Shown: positions 1 to 12,187, numbered from the stretch's first letter. The stretch: 64,000 nucleotides of DNA from Bidens hawaiensis (GCA_021521415.1 JAIQDT010000295.1:248001-312000), one strand, 5' to 3'. The notes: generated by a model from the sequence alone, not told the origin. Translations and numbers: made by a program.

Positions 1-1150
1 GATTCGTATAACATATTATTCGCTAAGCTAGTTCTTGTAAAATCTTAACGAATTGGACACGAAACAGTTCCAATTCGCTAAGACTAACGAATGGTCAAAA
101 TTAAGACTTGTTCTTTGACTTCACAAAGTCAAGGTCAAAATTAACATGAACAACAATAGTCAACATCTTACACTCAGATTCAATTAGACCATAACTATCG
201 TCGAATCAACAATATAATCAGCTTGTTGAGCTCGGAAACACACTAGTGAATGTAGGTGAATGAGATGGAGACTGAATACCCAAATGTGCTAATAATCAAA
301 CGAACCAACAGTGAACATCAAGAACACACAACAATAATTAACCCAGCAAACAATAATCAAATATTGATTAGAGTCCACCAAGGGTATCGGAAAGTGATTC
401 CGATCATACTGATATCAAAATCATACAATTAATAACATAAATTATACACAAAAGAGAATTTCAAAGGTTCAAAACCCTTAAACCACTAAAATTTCATAAT
501 TTAGCAGTCAATACATGACCATTTTTGACGAAATTGATATCGCCAAGATCAGTTATACCTTAGAAACTCAAAATAATCTTTGAATTATTCAAACTTAAAG
601 ATCGAAATATCAGAGAGAATTTGAATAGTTTCTTAAAAATGAAGAAAGAAGACGAACAGTGGAATACTATTCGTTTTCTTGTCTTATATAGCAGTGCACG
701 AAACCCTAGGCACAACTTGTACGAATCAGACGATTCGTTTAATTTAAAGTTAGCGAATTAGCCCATTCTCTAACACAATTCATTACCTTATGTTAGCGAA
801 TCACAATGTGATTCGTTAAATTAAAGATAGCGAATCAAGACATGATTCGTGTCATGATTCGTTAAATATGTATAACGAAGGGATGATTCGTTACAGAGTG
901 CGGAAGCGAATTAGGTTAGCGAACCAGAAGCTAGTTCGCTAAAGAATCACCAAGTTCGTTAACCATAAATAACGAATGGGAGTTTAGCGAATTAAACTCT
1001 TTTATTTAATATTAAACTCTTTTATTTATTTTTTTTAAATTATTAAATGAATAAATTAAGGAATTAAATAATGAAAATTAAATAAATTAATTAAGTAAAT
1101 TATCGAGAAACCCTTATATTCCGACAACCAAATACATTAAACTTGTTTCA
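1..1150 (-). promoter_or_regulatory. Element A: TATA box and AACGAAT/TAGCGAA motif array downstream of pol
   Basis: This AT-rich segment has no credible coding sequence. It is packed with short motifs of the form TAGCGAAT, TAACGAAT and their complements, the same words that fill the element A LTR and leader. Good inverted repeats include 793-819 (12-bp arms, one mismatch) and 916-942 (TTAGCGAAC/GTTCGCTAA, perfect). A minus-strand TATA-like box (GCTATATAAGAC) lies at 681-692, with motif copies on both sides. Its place, downstream of pol and of the conserved block at 1320-2290, matches the internal TATA regions of C and D, where ORF3 follows; here ORF3 would begin beyond base 1. A diverged 3' LTR is the alternative, but it does not match the LTR at 10449-11018 base for base. 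The T run at 1290-1315 lies just outside. Confidence 0.5.
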
Positions 1151-1319
1151 GATTTCCGAAACTTAACTTAAAAATTTATTTAAATATTTTGTATAAAGAA
1201 GACGAAAATATTTTTGGTATTTTGAGAAAATTTAAAAGAATTAAAGAATGCATTTACAGAAGAATATCCGAACTATTAAAAATAGACAATTTTTTTTTTT
1301 TTTTTTTTTTTTTTTGTAA

Positions 1320-2290
1320 TTTTGTTGAGTTTGAGCAGAGAATCATATTGACCAAATTGCCGTTCCATCACAGTTTTATATTTCAGCGATATTATGACTG
1401 GCGATAAGTCGGTCATTGGTATTGTTGTCCACATAAGTCTAATAACACACATTCAAGTATTTTTGTGATATGATTAAATAGTTCAATTAGAGCACAGAAT
1501 ATCAGAAATTATTAGCCTCTAATCTCGGTTCAAGCTTAATTTGATTTTTGCCAAATCACCCCAACTTGACTTAAACCATTATATTGTTGATCAAAATTTT
1601 GATACCAATTGTAGAAATTTTGAGCAATGCATCAAGTTTCCTTTACTGTGAGTGAGTATACACGAGTCCATTTGTCGGCTTACATACATTGTATCCCCTG
1701 GGGTCCGTTTCTTATTGGTATTAAGACGCACGCAAGGGAGGAACAATTGTATGACTAACAGCGGATTTTGATCAAGTCAGTAATTTAAATTGTACGAAGT
1801 ACAACGGTGATCAAGTTTAATGACTTTGGGTTTGCTCTAGAAAGCGAGTGAAATATTCATGCATATGAATACCCAGATGGTTAAGCCGCATAAAGACTCA
1901 CAGTATCCAGAATCCTAACGCTTGTTATTTGCTTTATTGTAGTTTTGGGTGATCAACAAATATATGGCTTGAGTATGAATGGTTATTACATTTCTGCCAT
2001 CCTCACCAAGACTTTTGCTAGAGACTAACACCTCTTTCAATTTGGCATTTCTTTATGTTTATATCACATACTTTACTCTACTGGGTTGTTTTAAGACCTA
2101 CCAATGCACCAATGCAATTAAGCATGCAGTCTTTTAAGCTTACTCTTTACTGAATTTGGGGTCAAGATAATCAATGTACTATCATGTTCCCTTTTTTTGC
2201 TTCAAGAACTCAAAATTTTGAGGAGCATAAAAAAACAATAAAGAAAAGATAAATTTAATCGCCCCAGTTAACTTAAGAGTTTAAATAAAT
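1320..2290 (-). other. Element A: conserved noncoding block between pol and internal promoter
   Basis: No open frame of interest is present. Short stretches recur in the same order as in C1 (38930-40060), C2 (50450-51590) and D (63105-63900): an ATTATGACT stretch near 1393, CAAATCACCCCAACTTGACT near 1554, a TATGAATGGTTATTAC then TTTCTGCCAT stretch near 1972-2000, AATGTACTATCAT near 2173, and GCCCCAGTTAACTT near 2262. Conservation across elements whose LTRs are otherwise unrelated suggests a cis-acting role. Sireviruses are known for conserved noncoding motifs downstream of pol. The A copy is the most diverged of the four. Confidence 0.55.
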
Positions 2291-2679
2291 AGCTAACCAA
2301 CAATTCACGAGTGAATCATAGGACCAAAACATGCAAGCATGCTTCATAAACTTAATAACCGACTTAATTTTCAGTGAGAAAATAATCTAAAATCTTTTTG
2401 TTTTTGTTTTTTTTTTCAAATACAAACTTTAAAACACAATATTTTTGTCTTTCTCAAAATTTTCTGTACAAAATATAAATCACATTCTTTTTGGTTTTTC
2501 AAAATTTTAAAGGAAAAAACGTTAAAGAACAGAAATCACAATATTAAATTTTTTTTAATGTTTTTGGATTTTATCTATACAAACTAAAAATACATTCTTT
2601 TTGTATTTTCTAGATTTTCACTCCCTAAAACCTAAAACATAAAAAATAAGACTAAATCTATAAAGCAATTAAAAGATAA
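2291..2679. other. Element A: AT-rich spacer after RNase H
   Basis: Noncoding, very AT-rich sequence with several T runs, directly downstream of the RNase H stop on the minus strand. I see no further structure. Confidence 0.5.
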
Positions 2680-3462
2680 TTATCCTAATTTTAGGATCTC
2701 GGCAAGGGTCTTCAATCCATTTAAACAAAGCAAAAAAGTAAAACGTGTTTTATCAAACGCTTTGGTAAATAGATCGGCTTTTTGAAAATCTGTATGTACT
2801 TTCTCAAGATCAATTAATTTCTTTTCATAACAATCCTGTATAAAATGATGTCGAATCTCGATATGTTTCGTTTTAGAATGTTGTACGGGATTTTTGGTGA
2901 TACTAATAGCAGCAGAATTATCAATCAAGATGGGAGTAGTAAGAAACTTCAAACCGTAGTCGCGAAGTTGTTGTTGTATCCACAAAACCTGGGAACAGCA
3001 ACTCGAGGCTGCAACATATTCAGCTTCGGCGGTTGAAGTAGAGACCGTTGTCTGCTTCTTACACTGCCAGGAAACAAGCCGGTTTCCTAAGAATTGACAT
3101 CCTGCAGTCGTTGATTTGAAGTTGATCTTGCATCCTCCATAATCTGAGTCTGAGTAGGCGGTAAAATCGAAAGTATTATCTTTGGGGTACCATAACCCGA
3201 TGTCAGGATTTCCCAGTAGATATTTCAAAATACGCTTGACCGCTGCCAGGTGAGTCACTCGGGGAGTAGCTTGGTACCTAGCACACACACAAACAGCAAA
3301 CATTATGTCGGGTCGAGAAGCAGTTAAATACATTAGAGAACCAATCATAGCACGATAAAGGGTCGGATCAACGGTATCCTCCAATTCATCCGGTGATAAA
3401 TTGTGACCCACTGGAAGAGGAGTTGAAGGGATTTTTCCGGCAGTTATCTTGAATCGGCTCAA
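2680..3462 (-). pseudogene. Element A pol, C-terminal part: end of RT and RNase H (frameshifted from upstream pol)
   Basis: This 260-codon frame continues the Copia polyprotein after a frameshift at about 3465-3490. It carries the RT thumb/connection region with YRAMIGSLMYLTASRPDI, then RNase H. The acidic residues lie in YSDSDYGG, TAEAEYVA and IDNSAAI, and the C-terminal NPVQHSKTKHIEIRHHFI and ADLFTKAF blocks are typical of Ty1/Copia. It would degrade the RNA strand of the RNA:DNA hybrid during reverse transcription in the cytoplasmic particle. It has no start codon of its own, so it makes sense only as the end of pol. The RNase H motifs themselves look intact. Confidence 0.93.
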
Positions 3463-3470
3463 GACGTCGT

Positions 3471-6014
3471 TTACATATTTAGTCTGATAAATGAAGATTC
3501 CTTATCAGACTGATGAACCTGCAGCCCTAAAAATAAATTCATCTCTCCCATCGAGCTCATTTCGAACTTAGTTTGCATGGACTTCTCGAACTCCTTACAT
3601 AAAGTGTCGTTTGAAGACCCAAAAATAATATCATCAACATAAATCTGGACTAGAAGAAGATCATCACCAACAGTTTTATGAAATAAAGTGCAGTCAACAG
3701 TTCCTCGTTTGAATCCATTATCAGTCAGATGGTCGGCAAGCGTGCCATACCAAGCTCTCGGGGCTTGATGTAGACCATACAGGGCCATGTTTAAACGGTA
3801 AACACGGTCTGGATAATCAGAATCTTCAAAACCAGGTGGTTGTTGAACAAACACTTCCTCATGTAGTTCACCATTAAGAAAAGCACTTTTAACATCCATT
3901 TGATAGACCTTGATATTCTTGTAAGCAGCATAAGCCAGGAAGATTCGAATCGACTCTAATCTTGCAACTGGAGCATATACCTCAGTATAATCAATACCCT
4001 CTTGCTGATGAAAACCTTGCACCACTAGACGTGCTTTGTTTATGACAATCACTCCTCGATCGTCCTTTTTACATTTAAAGACCCACTTAGTCGGAATAGC
4101 TTTCTTGACTCTAGCAGGCTTGTCTATTAAATCCCAAACACCCAATCGTGCAAATTGCTGTAATTCCTCTTGCATAGCTTCTACCCAAGAATGATCATCA
4201 AGTGCCTTACGAGCTGTCGTTGGCTCAACTTGAGATAGAAAGCAATTGAACTTAGCAATATTCACAATTCCCGAAGAGTGTAAATTAGTGTAAGCACACA
4301 ATACGTTATTGTCGCTTGACGAAGCAACTTGATGACGTGTACGAACGCCCACATCAAGTTCTCCAATGATATTGTCCTGTGGATGATATCCATGAATCCG
4401 AAGAGTAGGAATTTCAGGAACAACAACATTATCAAATAAATTAGTGCAATGTTCACCCAATTCGGGAGATGAATCATTATCACTATCAAGATCAATAACT
4501 TGAATTTCAGCTTGATCATCATCGGAAGAAGTAGAAGCACTGTCAATAACCACTGGAGGAACAACTTGAGATTCTTCAATTGGAGCATCTGGTTGAACTT
4601 CAACTGCATTAGAACTTGAAGAACTTGGAATGTTCAAATGTTCTTCAAAGTATGCTTTAACCAGATCTTCATCGATGTGTTCAGCCGAAGGAGTAAAAGA
4701 ATTAAATAAACTATCGTAGTCAAACATATAGTCTGGACCTTTCCCTTGAGGAGGAGTTGTGTACTTTTGACAGTCCACATGGTACCATTCTTCAACACAG
4801 CCAGATGTAAAATTAAATACTCTTTTCTTTGGAGACGCATATCCCAAGAAATACCCTTCGATAGCCTTTTCATCAAATTTACCCGATTTCTTCTTCAACA
4901 TTGTACACGGACACCCAAATGGTTCTAGGTACTTTAAATTAGGTTTTCTGTTATTTAATATTTCATAGTTTGTCTTCTTGAGTCGTTTTACTGTTAGAAC
5001 TCGATTAAGTGTATAACAAGCTGTGTTCACTGCTTCATTCCAAAATTGAATAGGAAGCTTTGAATCAGCAAGCATTGTACGTGCAGCTTCAATCAGAGTT
5101 CTATTTTTCCTTTCAGCAACACCATTTTGTTGTGGTACATAAGATGCACTATATTCTCGGTGAATTCCCTTTTGAATACAAAAGAAATCCAAAATAGTGT
5201 TTTTGAATTCAGTACCATTATCACTTCGGATTCTCCTCACCTTTTGTTTGTACAGTGATTCTATCTTAGTAATAAGGTTTTGTACCAAAACAGGTGTTTG
5301 ATCTTTTGAACTCATAAATAACACCCATGAATATCTTGAATAATCATCTGTCACTACCAGACAATACCAGTCTCCAGAAATACTCGCACGATTCACTGGA
5401 CCAAACAAATCCATATGAAGTCGTTCAAGAGGAGTATTAATGGAATTCAATAACTTAGAAAGATGTGTCTTCTTCTTCTGCTTGCCCTTTTTGCATGCAA
5501 CACAGTGATCAGATAACTTAAAGTTCTTTAACGAAACACCCTCAACTAAATTATTTGCCATTAAATAATTCATCTTTCTAACATGAATGTGACCCATTCT
5601 TCGATACCATAGAATCGAGTCTTTCTCAGTTGCTTTCGAGACAAAACATGTTTCGATCGATGTTGATATCTTAGAACTCAGGTTTAAGACATAAATATCA
5701 TTTGATCGTGGTGATCGCATGACAACCATGTCCTCGGGAATAATAAAACCGGGTTTCAAGATAAGACACTCTTTGTCAGTAAATATTGTAGTGTACTTTT
5801 TATCACAAATCTGCGATACACTCAATAAGTTATGATCAACCTTGTCACAATAATTTACTTTTTCAAATGTAATATGACCTTTTGAAACGTCACCCTCTTG
5901 TGTGATCATGCCCCCATAATTCCCAGCAAACGCTACATAACCCCCTTGAATATTTCTTACGTTGGTTAATAGGTCGAGATTTCCAGTGATATGAAGAGAA
6001 CATCCGCTATCCAT
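3471..6014 (-). CDS. Element A pol: protease, integrase and reverse transcriptase of a Sirevirus-like Ty1/Copia element
   Basis: A long open frame of 847 codons. Order: protease with DSG at residues 2-4; pre-integrase zinc finger near residues 140-178 (MGHIHVRKM then CVACKKGK); integrase core with D202 in MDLFGP, D265 in SDNGTEF and E301 in AERKNRT, a D,D35E spacing; a Ser/Asp-rich linker at about 455-535; RT from about residue 608 with QMDVKSAFL near 714 and YVDD at 792-795. The order PR-IN-RT-RH is diagnostic of Ty1/Copia. The frame opens a few codons before the annotated Met (WIMDSGCS), after a stop near 6060, and ends early because of the frameshift into the next frame at about 3480. All catalytic motifs I can check are present, so this copy was fairly recently coding. 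Confidence 0.95.
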   Translation of the reverse strand: MDSGCSLHITGNLDLLTNVRNIQGGYVAFAGNYGGMITQEGDVSKGHITFEKVNYCDKVDHNLLSVSQICDKKYTTIFTDKECLILKPGFIIPEDMVVMRSPRSNDIYVLNLSSKISTSIETCFVSKATEKDSILWYRRMGHIHVRKMNYLMANNLVEGVSLKNFKLSDHCVACKKGKQKKKTHLSKLLNSINTPLERLHMDLFGPVNRASISGDWYCLVVTDDYSRYSWVLFMSSKDQTPVLVQNLITKIESLYKQKVRRIRSDNGTEFKNTILDFFCIQKGIHREYSASYVPQQNGVAERKNRTLIEAARTMLADSKLPIQFWNEAVNTACYTLNRVLTVKRLKKTNYEILNNRKPNLKYLEPFGCPCTMLKKKSGKFDEKAIEGYFLGYASPKKRVFNFTSGCVEEWYHVDCQKYTTPPQGKGPDYMFDYDSLFNSFTPSAEHIDEDLVKAYFEEHLNIPSSSSSNAVEVQPDAPIEESQVVPPVVIDSASTSSDDDQAEIQVIDLDSDNDSSPELGEHCTNLFDNVVVPEIPTLRIHGYHPQDNIIGELDVGVRTRHQVASSSDNNVLCAYTNLHSSGIVNIAKFNCFLSQVEPTTARKALDDHSWVEAMQEELQQFARLGVWDLIDKPARVKKAIPTKWVFKCKKDDRGVIVINKARLVVQGFHQQEGIDYTEVYAPVARLESIRIFLAYAAYKNIKVYQMDVKSAFLNGELHEEVFVQQPPGFEDSDYPDRVYRLNMALYGLHQAPRAWYGTLADHLTDNGFKRGTVDCTLFHKTVGDDLLLVQIYVDDIIFGSSNDTLCKEFEKSMQTKFEMSSMGEMNLFLGLQVHQSDKESSFIRLNM

Positions 6015-6070
6015 GATCCAGTTTTCACCAGAAATGGTCTTGGATGAACCCTACACATAAACAAAAGTGA

Positions 6071-7440
6071 TTAGTTCAAAAAGGCAGCCCAGGCCTCAGT
6101 CTTGGGCACCTTTTGGTTTTCTCTTTGATCATTAATTTTAACAGTTTTCAATTGTTGTTCAGCCACTTGTGAATAAGTTACAGGCTTCTTAGACTTTCGT
6201 CTTAAGTATGCTTCCTGAACAATGTTTGAATTCCTTTTTTGACATATAGGTTCAGTTGGAATGAATTTTGGTTTCACTTGACCGTGTGTCTCATTGATAT
6301 GAAACACCTTCCGAGGATTCACATTAGAGAATAAAATATGAGTATCATCAGCTTATGACACAGGTCATTTCAGAATCTCCTTAACCACTGGAATTGGCTT
6401 AGATTTGTCCTTGATAAAAGGATGAAGATTCTGAAAGTTTTGCTGACTACAATTCCTCACAACATGACCTTTTTGACCGCATAAAAAACACATTCGCATG
6501 TCCACATGATGATGTTTAGAAGAAATTGGAATAGATGATTGATGATGACTCACATTTTTAGTCATGCAGTTAGCAAACTCATCAGTCAATTCAGCTTTCT
6601 TCTTTAAATAAAAATCTAAATTAGAATGGTTTGAAAAGCTTTTTAGTGTATCTGTTCCAGTTGATTTCACAAAATTAATTTTCTTAGCTTGTTTTAAAAA
6701 TTGTTTTGCCTTAGTCAATGGATCAGATGAGACTGATGTTTTCGCTTGAGCATACACACGTTCAAGTTCACGAACCTTGGAAGTTTCATTGTAAAACACA
6801 CTCTCAATTAGCTCAGGCTTAATGATACTAATTGGAATATCTTTTTCAGTGAACATTGTGTCCATTCCCTTTAACTTAAAAACTCTAGCAGCAGATGGCT
6901 TAGAACTAGAATGATTAATGAAATGCATTAAATCCTCATCAGAAATTTTTGATTTAACTGACTTCTTTGCCTTCATAGAGTTCACTTTCTTTGAATTTTC
7001 CTTTGTCTCTTGAGGTTTGTGTGAACCATACACTCATTCCTCAAATTCGTGAGGTTCGCACAGAATATGATTAGAACTAGGAATGTTCTTATTCTTGTGT
7101 ATAATCTCTGGTTCAAACATATCCTCGATAATGACCTCGTCATTGTGTTCAACAAACACCTTTTTTCTTTGGACATGAGATTTTTGAGGAACAGATTGGG
7201 TTTTAACATCTTTAGATTTAACAGATTCAACATTTTTTGAAATTACAGATTTTTCAAAATTACCTCTTCTTCCTTTCTAGCAAAATGATTCATTTTATAG
7301 TCGTTGTGAAATGGTGGAAGAATTTCTACAAAACCTATACCCTTTTTAGAGTCCTTTTGTTTTCCAGAAACTTCAATAATTTCATTCAATAAAAATGAAG
7401 AATTTCGAAATTTACCCAATTTGTTCTTCAACTCAAGAAC
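6071..7440 (-). pseudogene. Element A gag-to-protease linker with a second zinc knuckle (broken)
   Basis: Coding sequence continues past the gag stop at 7441-7443 in the same frame to about 7245, shifts frame near 7250, and continues through in-frame stops near 7036, 6365 and 6355 to 6071. It is Lys/Ser/Glu-rich and probably disordered, with a second CCHC knuckle, CFLCGQKGHVVRNC, at about 6450-6495. This linker separates gag from the protease DSG motif. A second knuckle here is a feature I remember from Asteraceae Copia polyproteins, but I could not check it. At least four disabling changes show the copy is dead as it stands. Confidence 0.8.
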
Positions 7441-9276
7441 CTAATTCTCAAGCTCAGTTATCTTAGAACGATGTTTCAAGATTTCCAGAAACTTTTGGTC
7501 ATTAATGGTCATTTTCACAGATAACTCGGCTTTGAGATCGTGATTACTTGTCGACAATGCTTCAATCTTTTCTCGAGATTTCATTTGAGACTCAAGAGAT
7601 TGTCGATAAGTGTCCTTAAGAGAAGCAATTTCTCTTATAAGATTATCATTTTGATTTTTCAAAGCTTCTAACTTAGAGTTGTTAGATTCACAGTCAACAC
7701 ATGATGTTTTACCAAATGAAGTAGAAGAAATAGAATTACTAACCTCATTGATCTTAGCCATGCAAGAAAACATTGATTCAGAAGTCTTGTCGAAAGAGTC
7801 GTCAGAATCAGATCCAGAATCATTATCTGAAGACATCACACTACCAGTAGCATCTTGACAATCTTCATGTAACCCAAACATAGCTAAATTTGCTTGAACA
7901 TCATTGCATAGTAGCCATTGTGACCAATCAGTTCCGTCTGCCAACATTGCTTGTGTTGTAGAAGAAGATAGTTTCTTTTCAGCATCACTTCCTCGTGGTG
8001 AAGAAGCATTTTGACTTTGACCACGAGGTCCAGTGTATTCTTTTCTTGGTTTGTCACATTCCTTCGCGAAATGCCCAAATTCTTGACAATTATAACATTT
8101 CACCTTTAATTTGTCAAAACCCAACTTCTTGTTTAATGCTGGAAGATCTTTTCCAGTTCTCTGCATGAATCTTTTAACTTTACGAACGATCATGGCCATA
8201 TTCCATTTCAAATCCATGATCTCTAGATCATCCGGATCTATCTGATCATAATCCTCATCAGTTAACTCACTTGTGGCAATTTTACTACTCACCAAGTTTT
8301 CATATGAAGACATAAATGCCGTCAGAAAAGCAAAGTTTTACTCAGCTTCCTTCATATTCACACTAGGTGGTGTAGAAAATGGATTGGTACTAGTAGAACT
8401 TCCAGAACCACCTGAATTACCAGCAGAGTAGAAACAAACTTTTGGATCATTAAATATAGCAGATTCTTTTTCACTTGCGGCATGAGTAAGAAAAGCAGTG
8501 ATTGGTGAGATTGTTGAACTGAGAGGCATACTTCCACCATAGAAAGCTGGATCTTGATTTTCTTTGGAAGATTTTTGACACTTAAGATCATATTCTCTAG
8601 CTTCGATATTTTGTAGAAATTCAAGTGCTGTCAAATCTTCATTCAGAAAATAATCATTCTCTTTCAAAACCATGAGAAATGTTGAGTAGGAACTTGGAAG
8701 CACACTCTTGATAATGTCAATTTTATCTCTATCAGAAATTTCCATTTTCATTTTGTCCATTTCAGCAATTAAATGACTAAATCTTGTAGTCATCTCTTCA
8801 ACTGTTTCTCCTTTCAATAAATTAAAGTTTCGAAATTGAAACTTGAGCATCACTTTCTTACTCTCAGCTGTGTTTCCCATGCTTCTCATACGCAGATGTT
8901 GAAACAAAGATGCACATCTCTTGATACTTCCAACTTGATGAAAGATATTCTCTGGTAAAGCCATAGTCAAAGTAGAATATGCTTTTATCTCGATTTCTAA
9001 AGCTTTCTTCTCTTCTTGTGAGTATTGAGAGACAGCTTTAGGAGTATACCCAATAGTATCATCACCAATCATTGGTGCAACATAAACCTCATCAAGACAA
9101 TATGAACAGTCAGGATGGACCGATCTCAAATGTGCACAAAACCGAGGTTCCCATTTGGCGAAATCACTAAACTTCATCAATCTTGGACATTTAGAATGTG
9201 AACCTATATCGGTATCAAGTTGCAACATCTGTTGCATCAACATATTTTGAGACGCCAATGCATACATACCAACCAT
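7441..9276 (-). pseudogene. Element A gag (capsid and nucleocapsid), one in-frame internal stop
   Basis: Two open frames (9276-8338 and 8313-7441) are in the same phase, separated by a TAA at 8338-8340 and eight more codons. The first part (312 residues) matches the plant Copia gag/UBN2-type capsid fold, with FSDFAKWEPRFCAHL, then LFQHLRMRSM and VEEMTTRFSHLIAEMDKM. The second part carries a CCHC zinc knuckle, CYNCQEFGHFAKEC, for packaging the element RNA, then an acidic stretch near SDNDSGSDSDDS and a coiled-coil-like tail. The start at 9276 follows the leader and is the first Met of a long frame. Apart from the stop, the protein looks well preserved. Confidence 0.9.
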
Positions 9277-10430
9277 CTTTGAAAACGAATCAAATAATGA
9301 AATATCTTAACGAATCAGTGAATAGCAATAGCGAACTGTGAACAGTTGTAGCGAACTGTGAACAGTTGTAACAAACTGTGAACAGTTGTAGCGAATCAAT
9401 CCTTAACGAAGTTAAGACTGATCAATAATGGAGTATCTTAATGAATCAAAAGTCAACTTAACGAATCACAAATAAGGTTAACGAATCACCCAAATGGCGA
9501 AACAGATAACGAATGTGATGAAGGTTTAACGAATCACAAGTCAACTTAAAGAAATTAACCAAACGAATTGACCAAGTCAACTTAACGAATTGACCAAACG
9601 AAATATAACGAATCAGTTCAACGAATCAGATAATAATCAGTAACGAATTGCCAAAATAAACTTAGCGAATCACTAAGGAGTGCTTAGCGAATTAAGATAA
9701 CGAATCAGCTACAATTGATAACGAATCAACACTATAGCGAATCAGGTTGTTACAACCGTTTGTAACAAACTCTGACACCTTATGCCACGTGGCAAAGGTT
9801 GTTATGACACAAATTCCAAGACAAACACATGTCAAACGAATCAGTTATCTAGTTTAACGAACTAGATAACACGAATTGATTAACTCACACGAATCAGTTA
9901 GCGAACTGATCAGCGAATGGCAAGAACTGATAGCAAATCAAATTAAATGACATAGCGAATCGCCTGGAACTTTATAGCGAATCGCATGCATCTTCATATC
10001 TTCAAACATTCAACGTGTTTTTCCAGATTTATGAAGATCAAACCCATAAACTTAGTAATGCCAGATCCGTAATACCCACTCAATTGTCAACCAAATCTAA
10101 CAAATAATATACCAAAATCTTCGTAATCACAACGCGAATTCAGCTCAACACATCTCGTAACCGATTATCACAATAAACTAACCAATTTCAACCAAAACCA
10201 ATCCCCTGTTTACGGACTCAAACTGAAAACACAATAACCTTACTAAAATCCAATCCTCAATCCAATTCCACTCAATTGAACATTATCAATACCTTAACCA
10301 TCACAAATTCAATCTAATTCATCCATAATTCAATCAAATCAACAATGAATTGATTCAAATTCAAACAAAAACAGAAAACTCAATAAAAATAACAATCAGT
10401 ACACCAAATCAAGCGTAAAGAGCACCGAAA
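9277..10430 (-). other. Element A 5' leader with AACGAATCA/AGCGAACTG repeats
   Basis: Untranslated leader between PBS and gag on the minus strand. Dozens of short words (AACGAATCA, AGCGAATC, AGCGAACTG) recur on both strands at about 9296-9990. Three nearly identical copies of a unit containing AACTGTGAACAGTTGTA stand in tandem at about 9330-9392; each includes the near-palindrome AACTGTGAACAGTT. The 10000-10430 part is plain AT-rich sequence. Confidence 0.7.
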
Positions 10431-10442
10431 GCTCTGATACCA
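10431..10442 (-). other. Element A primer binding site
   Basis: Reads TGGTATCAGAGC on the minus strand, the standard initiator Met-tRNA complement of plant LTR elements. It sits six bases inside the LTR end, which fixes the orientation as minus strand. Confidence 0.92.
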
Positions 10443-10448
10443 CTTCTT

Positions 10449-11018
10449 TGATCCCATACTTTAACAATAACCAACAGTCAATAGCTATTAACACAGATCT
10501 CAGATCTGTCAGTTATAATAATATAGATCGATCTCATAATCATTACCACTTGATTCGGTGTTCTACATATGTGTATATATTATCAATAAGTTTAACGTGA
10601 AGCTTGAGAGAGAGAAAATACTTTAAACTTTTCTGAATAATCTTAATTCTCTCAAAAACTTCGACCCTTTAAAAGTGAACAGTGGTTCACTATATATAGA
10701 AGGTGACCTGGTTTGCTAACATTCCCTAGCGAACCAACTTCCCCTTCGTTACATAACTTAACTTAACGAACCACCCACTGATTCGTTAACATCCCCTAAC
10801 GAATCAGGAGGGAATACATTATAATGTCCTAGTTCGCTAACATCTCTAGCGAACTAGACTCAATCTTAACGAACTAGACTTAGTTCGCTAACATTCTTAG
10901 CGAACTAGACATAACTTTAACGAATTTGATAAATATAAACATTAAATATTACATTTAAATATCAAATAAACATAAATGATAAATACAAAGACTCTAGACG
11001 CAAAACCGTGCACTAACA
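10449..11018 (-). repeat. Element A 5' LTR (570 bp)
   Basis: On the minus strand it runs from TGTTAGTGCACGG to GGGATCA and carries a TATA-like box (TCTATATATAG) at 10690-10700. U3, upstream of the TATA box, is filled with TAGCGAA/TTCGCTA words. The flanking bases at 11019-11023 (ATAGC) would be one target duplication; the partner is outside the window. No matching full-length 3' LTR is present here. Confidence 0.8.
10778..10907. promoter_or_regulatory. Three perfect 11-bp inverted repeats in the U3 of LTR A
   Basis: Inverted repeats at 10778-10807 (CTGATTCGTTA, loop 8, TAACGAATCAG), 10829-10857 (CTAGTTCGCTA, loop 7, TAGCGAACTAG) and 10881-10907 (TAGTTCGCTAA, loop 5, TTAGCGAACTA). All arms are perfect and share a TTCGYTA core. 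They lie 80-210 bp upstream of the TATA box, where a dimeric DNA-binding factor could act. Confidence 0.8.
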
Positions 11019-11781
11019 ATAGCCCTAAAAAGTTAGTTTAAAATTTGAAAAAAAGTATAACGTCGTTAAATCCTTTTTAACGGGGGACCATTGGGGCCAA
11101 CGTTTTTGAATTTGGGACTTCCAGCGGCGATAAAATAAATAAGTATTATTATCGGCCAATTCCATTCAATAGGGATTATTAAAATCCAATATTCCTAAGA
11201 TAAAATACTTTACTCATGTTAACATCAAAATCCTGTTTATATTTTTAACTTTTGAAGTATATAGTATAGATAGATGTAACAAAAATTGTATAACTAATCC
11301 AAAAGGTGGTTGCGGCGCAACTTATTTGTAAATCGTTTGGATGTTTTTTAATAATTATATTTGTTTTCAAAAATAACATTGATAATCTAAAATTTAATAA
11401 AACATCTTTATCTTTATCATAAGCCTGATTTTGATGGTGAGAAGCGTTGTAGGATTCAGGTTTGTTATGGCATTGAGAAGAGGTTTTTAGTTTATTTTTT
11501 CTATATAGTGTATTTACTATAGCAGTCTCTAAGAAATTACACAGTGTACATGGAAATGTGCACACCATTATGAAAATACACATATCACTATATGTTGATA
11601 TCGGTATATTCATATATCAGAGAATTAAATTGAGTTACCTTCATTGATCTCGTTCATGGATCATTTCACATGTTGACTAGGTTCTGTATCGACAATCAAA
11701 GTTTGCTAATCTCAAAACCATAGTTGGAAATGGCCTCAAACATAAGAAAACAAAACTGGTTCTTTTTTAGTCACACATGCA
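11019..11781. other. Unassigned spacer between elements A and E
   Basis: AT-rich sequence with no recognisable gene. A minus-strand open frame of 122 codons at 11245-11613 resembles no family I know and has no codon signature, so I do not call it. This may be the older host sequence into which A and E inserted. Confidence 0.4.
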
Positions 11782-12185
11782 TGTATGGCCAAAGAGTTAC
11801 GACTTGCGATATCTAATTACCAAACCGGTTATATATTAATGGTCACGTTAATAATTAATGTGGGAGTGAAATCCGGATACGAGACGAGAGGTTAGGTGCA
11901 CAGGTTTAGCTTCAACGAGGAGAAAGCTTCTAGATATCATGTGTTTTGCTATAAATATGTCTTTAGTGCTTACATTTTAGTATATTTTTGTAAGGTGTTT
12001 TCACCCACCCAAGGAGAGCTCACCTTGGGTGAGGTTGGTTCGTTTATCAAATATTTAATTTTTGAAACTGAAAACGAGATCGTTCACTATCTTTATTATA
12101 TTTATATTATTTTGTTCGGTTGTTTACCCGCCTCGAACTTTGTATCAAGCGCAAAAACGTTCGCGTGGTCATTTTGGGACCTATA
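11782..12185 (+). repeat. E LTR 1 (404 bp)
   Basis: Runs from TGTATGGCCAAAG to GGGACCTATA; the terminal CA seen in LTR 2 (CCTACA) has become TA. A TATA box, CTATAAATA, lies at 11949-11957. A stem-loop with perfect 9-bp arms (CACCCAAGG/CCTTGGGTG) at 12006-12031 falls in the likely transcript leader. Confidence 0.85.
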
Positions 12186-12187
12186 AT

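Noticed and set aside
1..1150. 3' LTR of element A
   Set aside because: TATA and motif content resemble LTR A, but the ends and the intervening sequence do not align with 10449-11018. The internal-promoter reading fits better with C and D. Kept as an alternative only.
11245..11613. Host gene of 122 codons
   Set aside because: No known motif, no neighbouring promoter or codon pattern; likely chance frame in AT-rich DNA.
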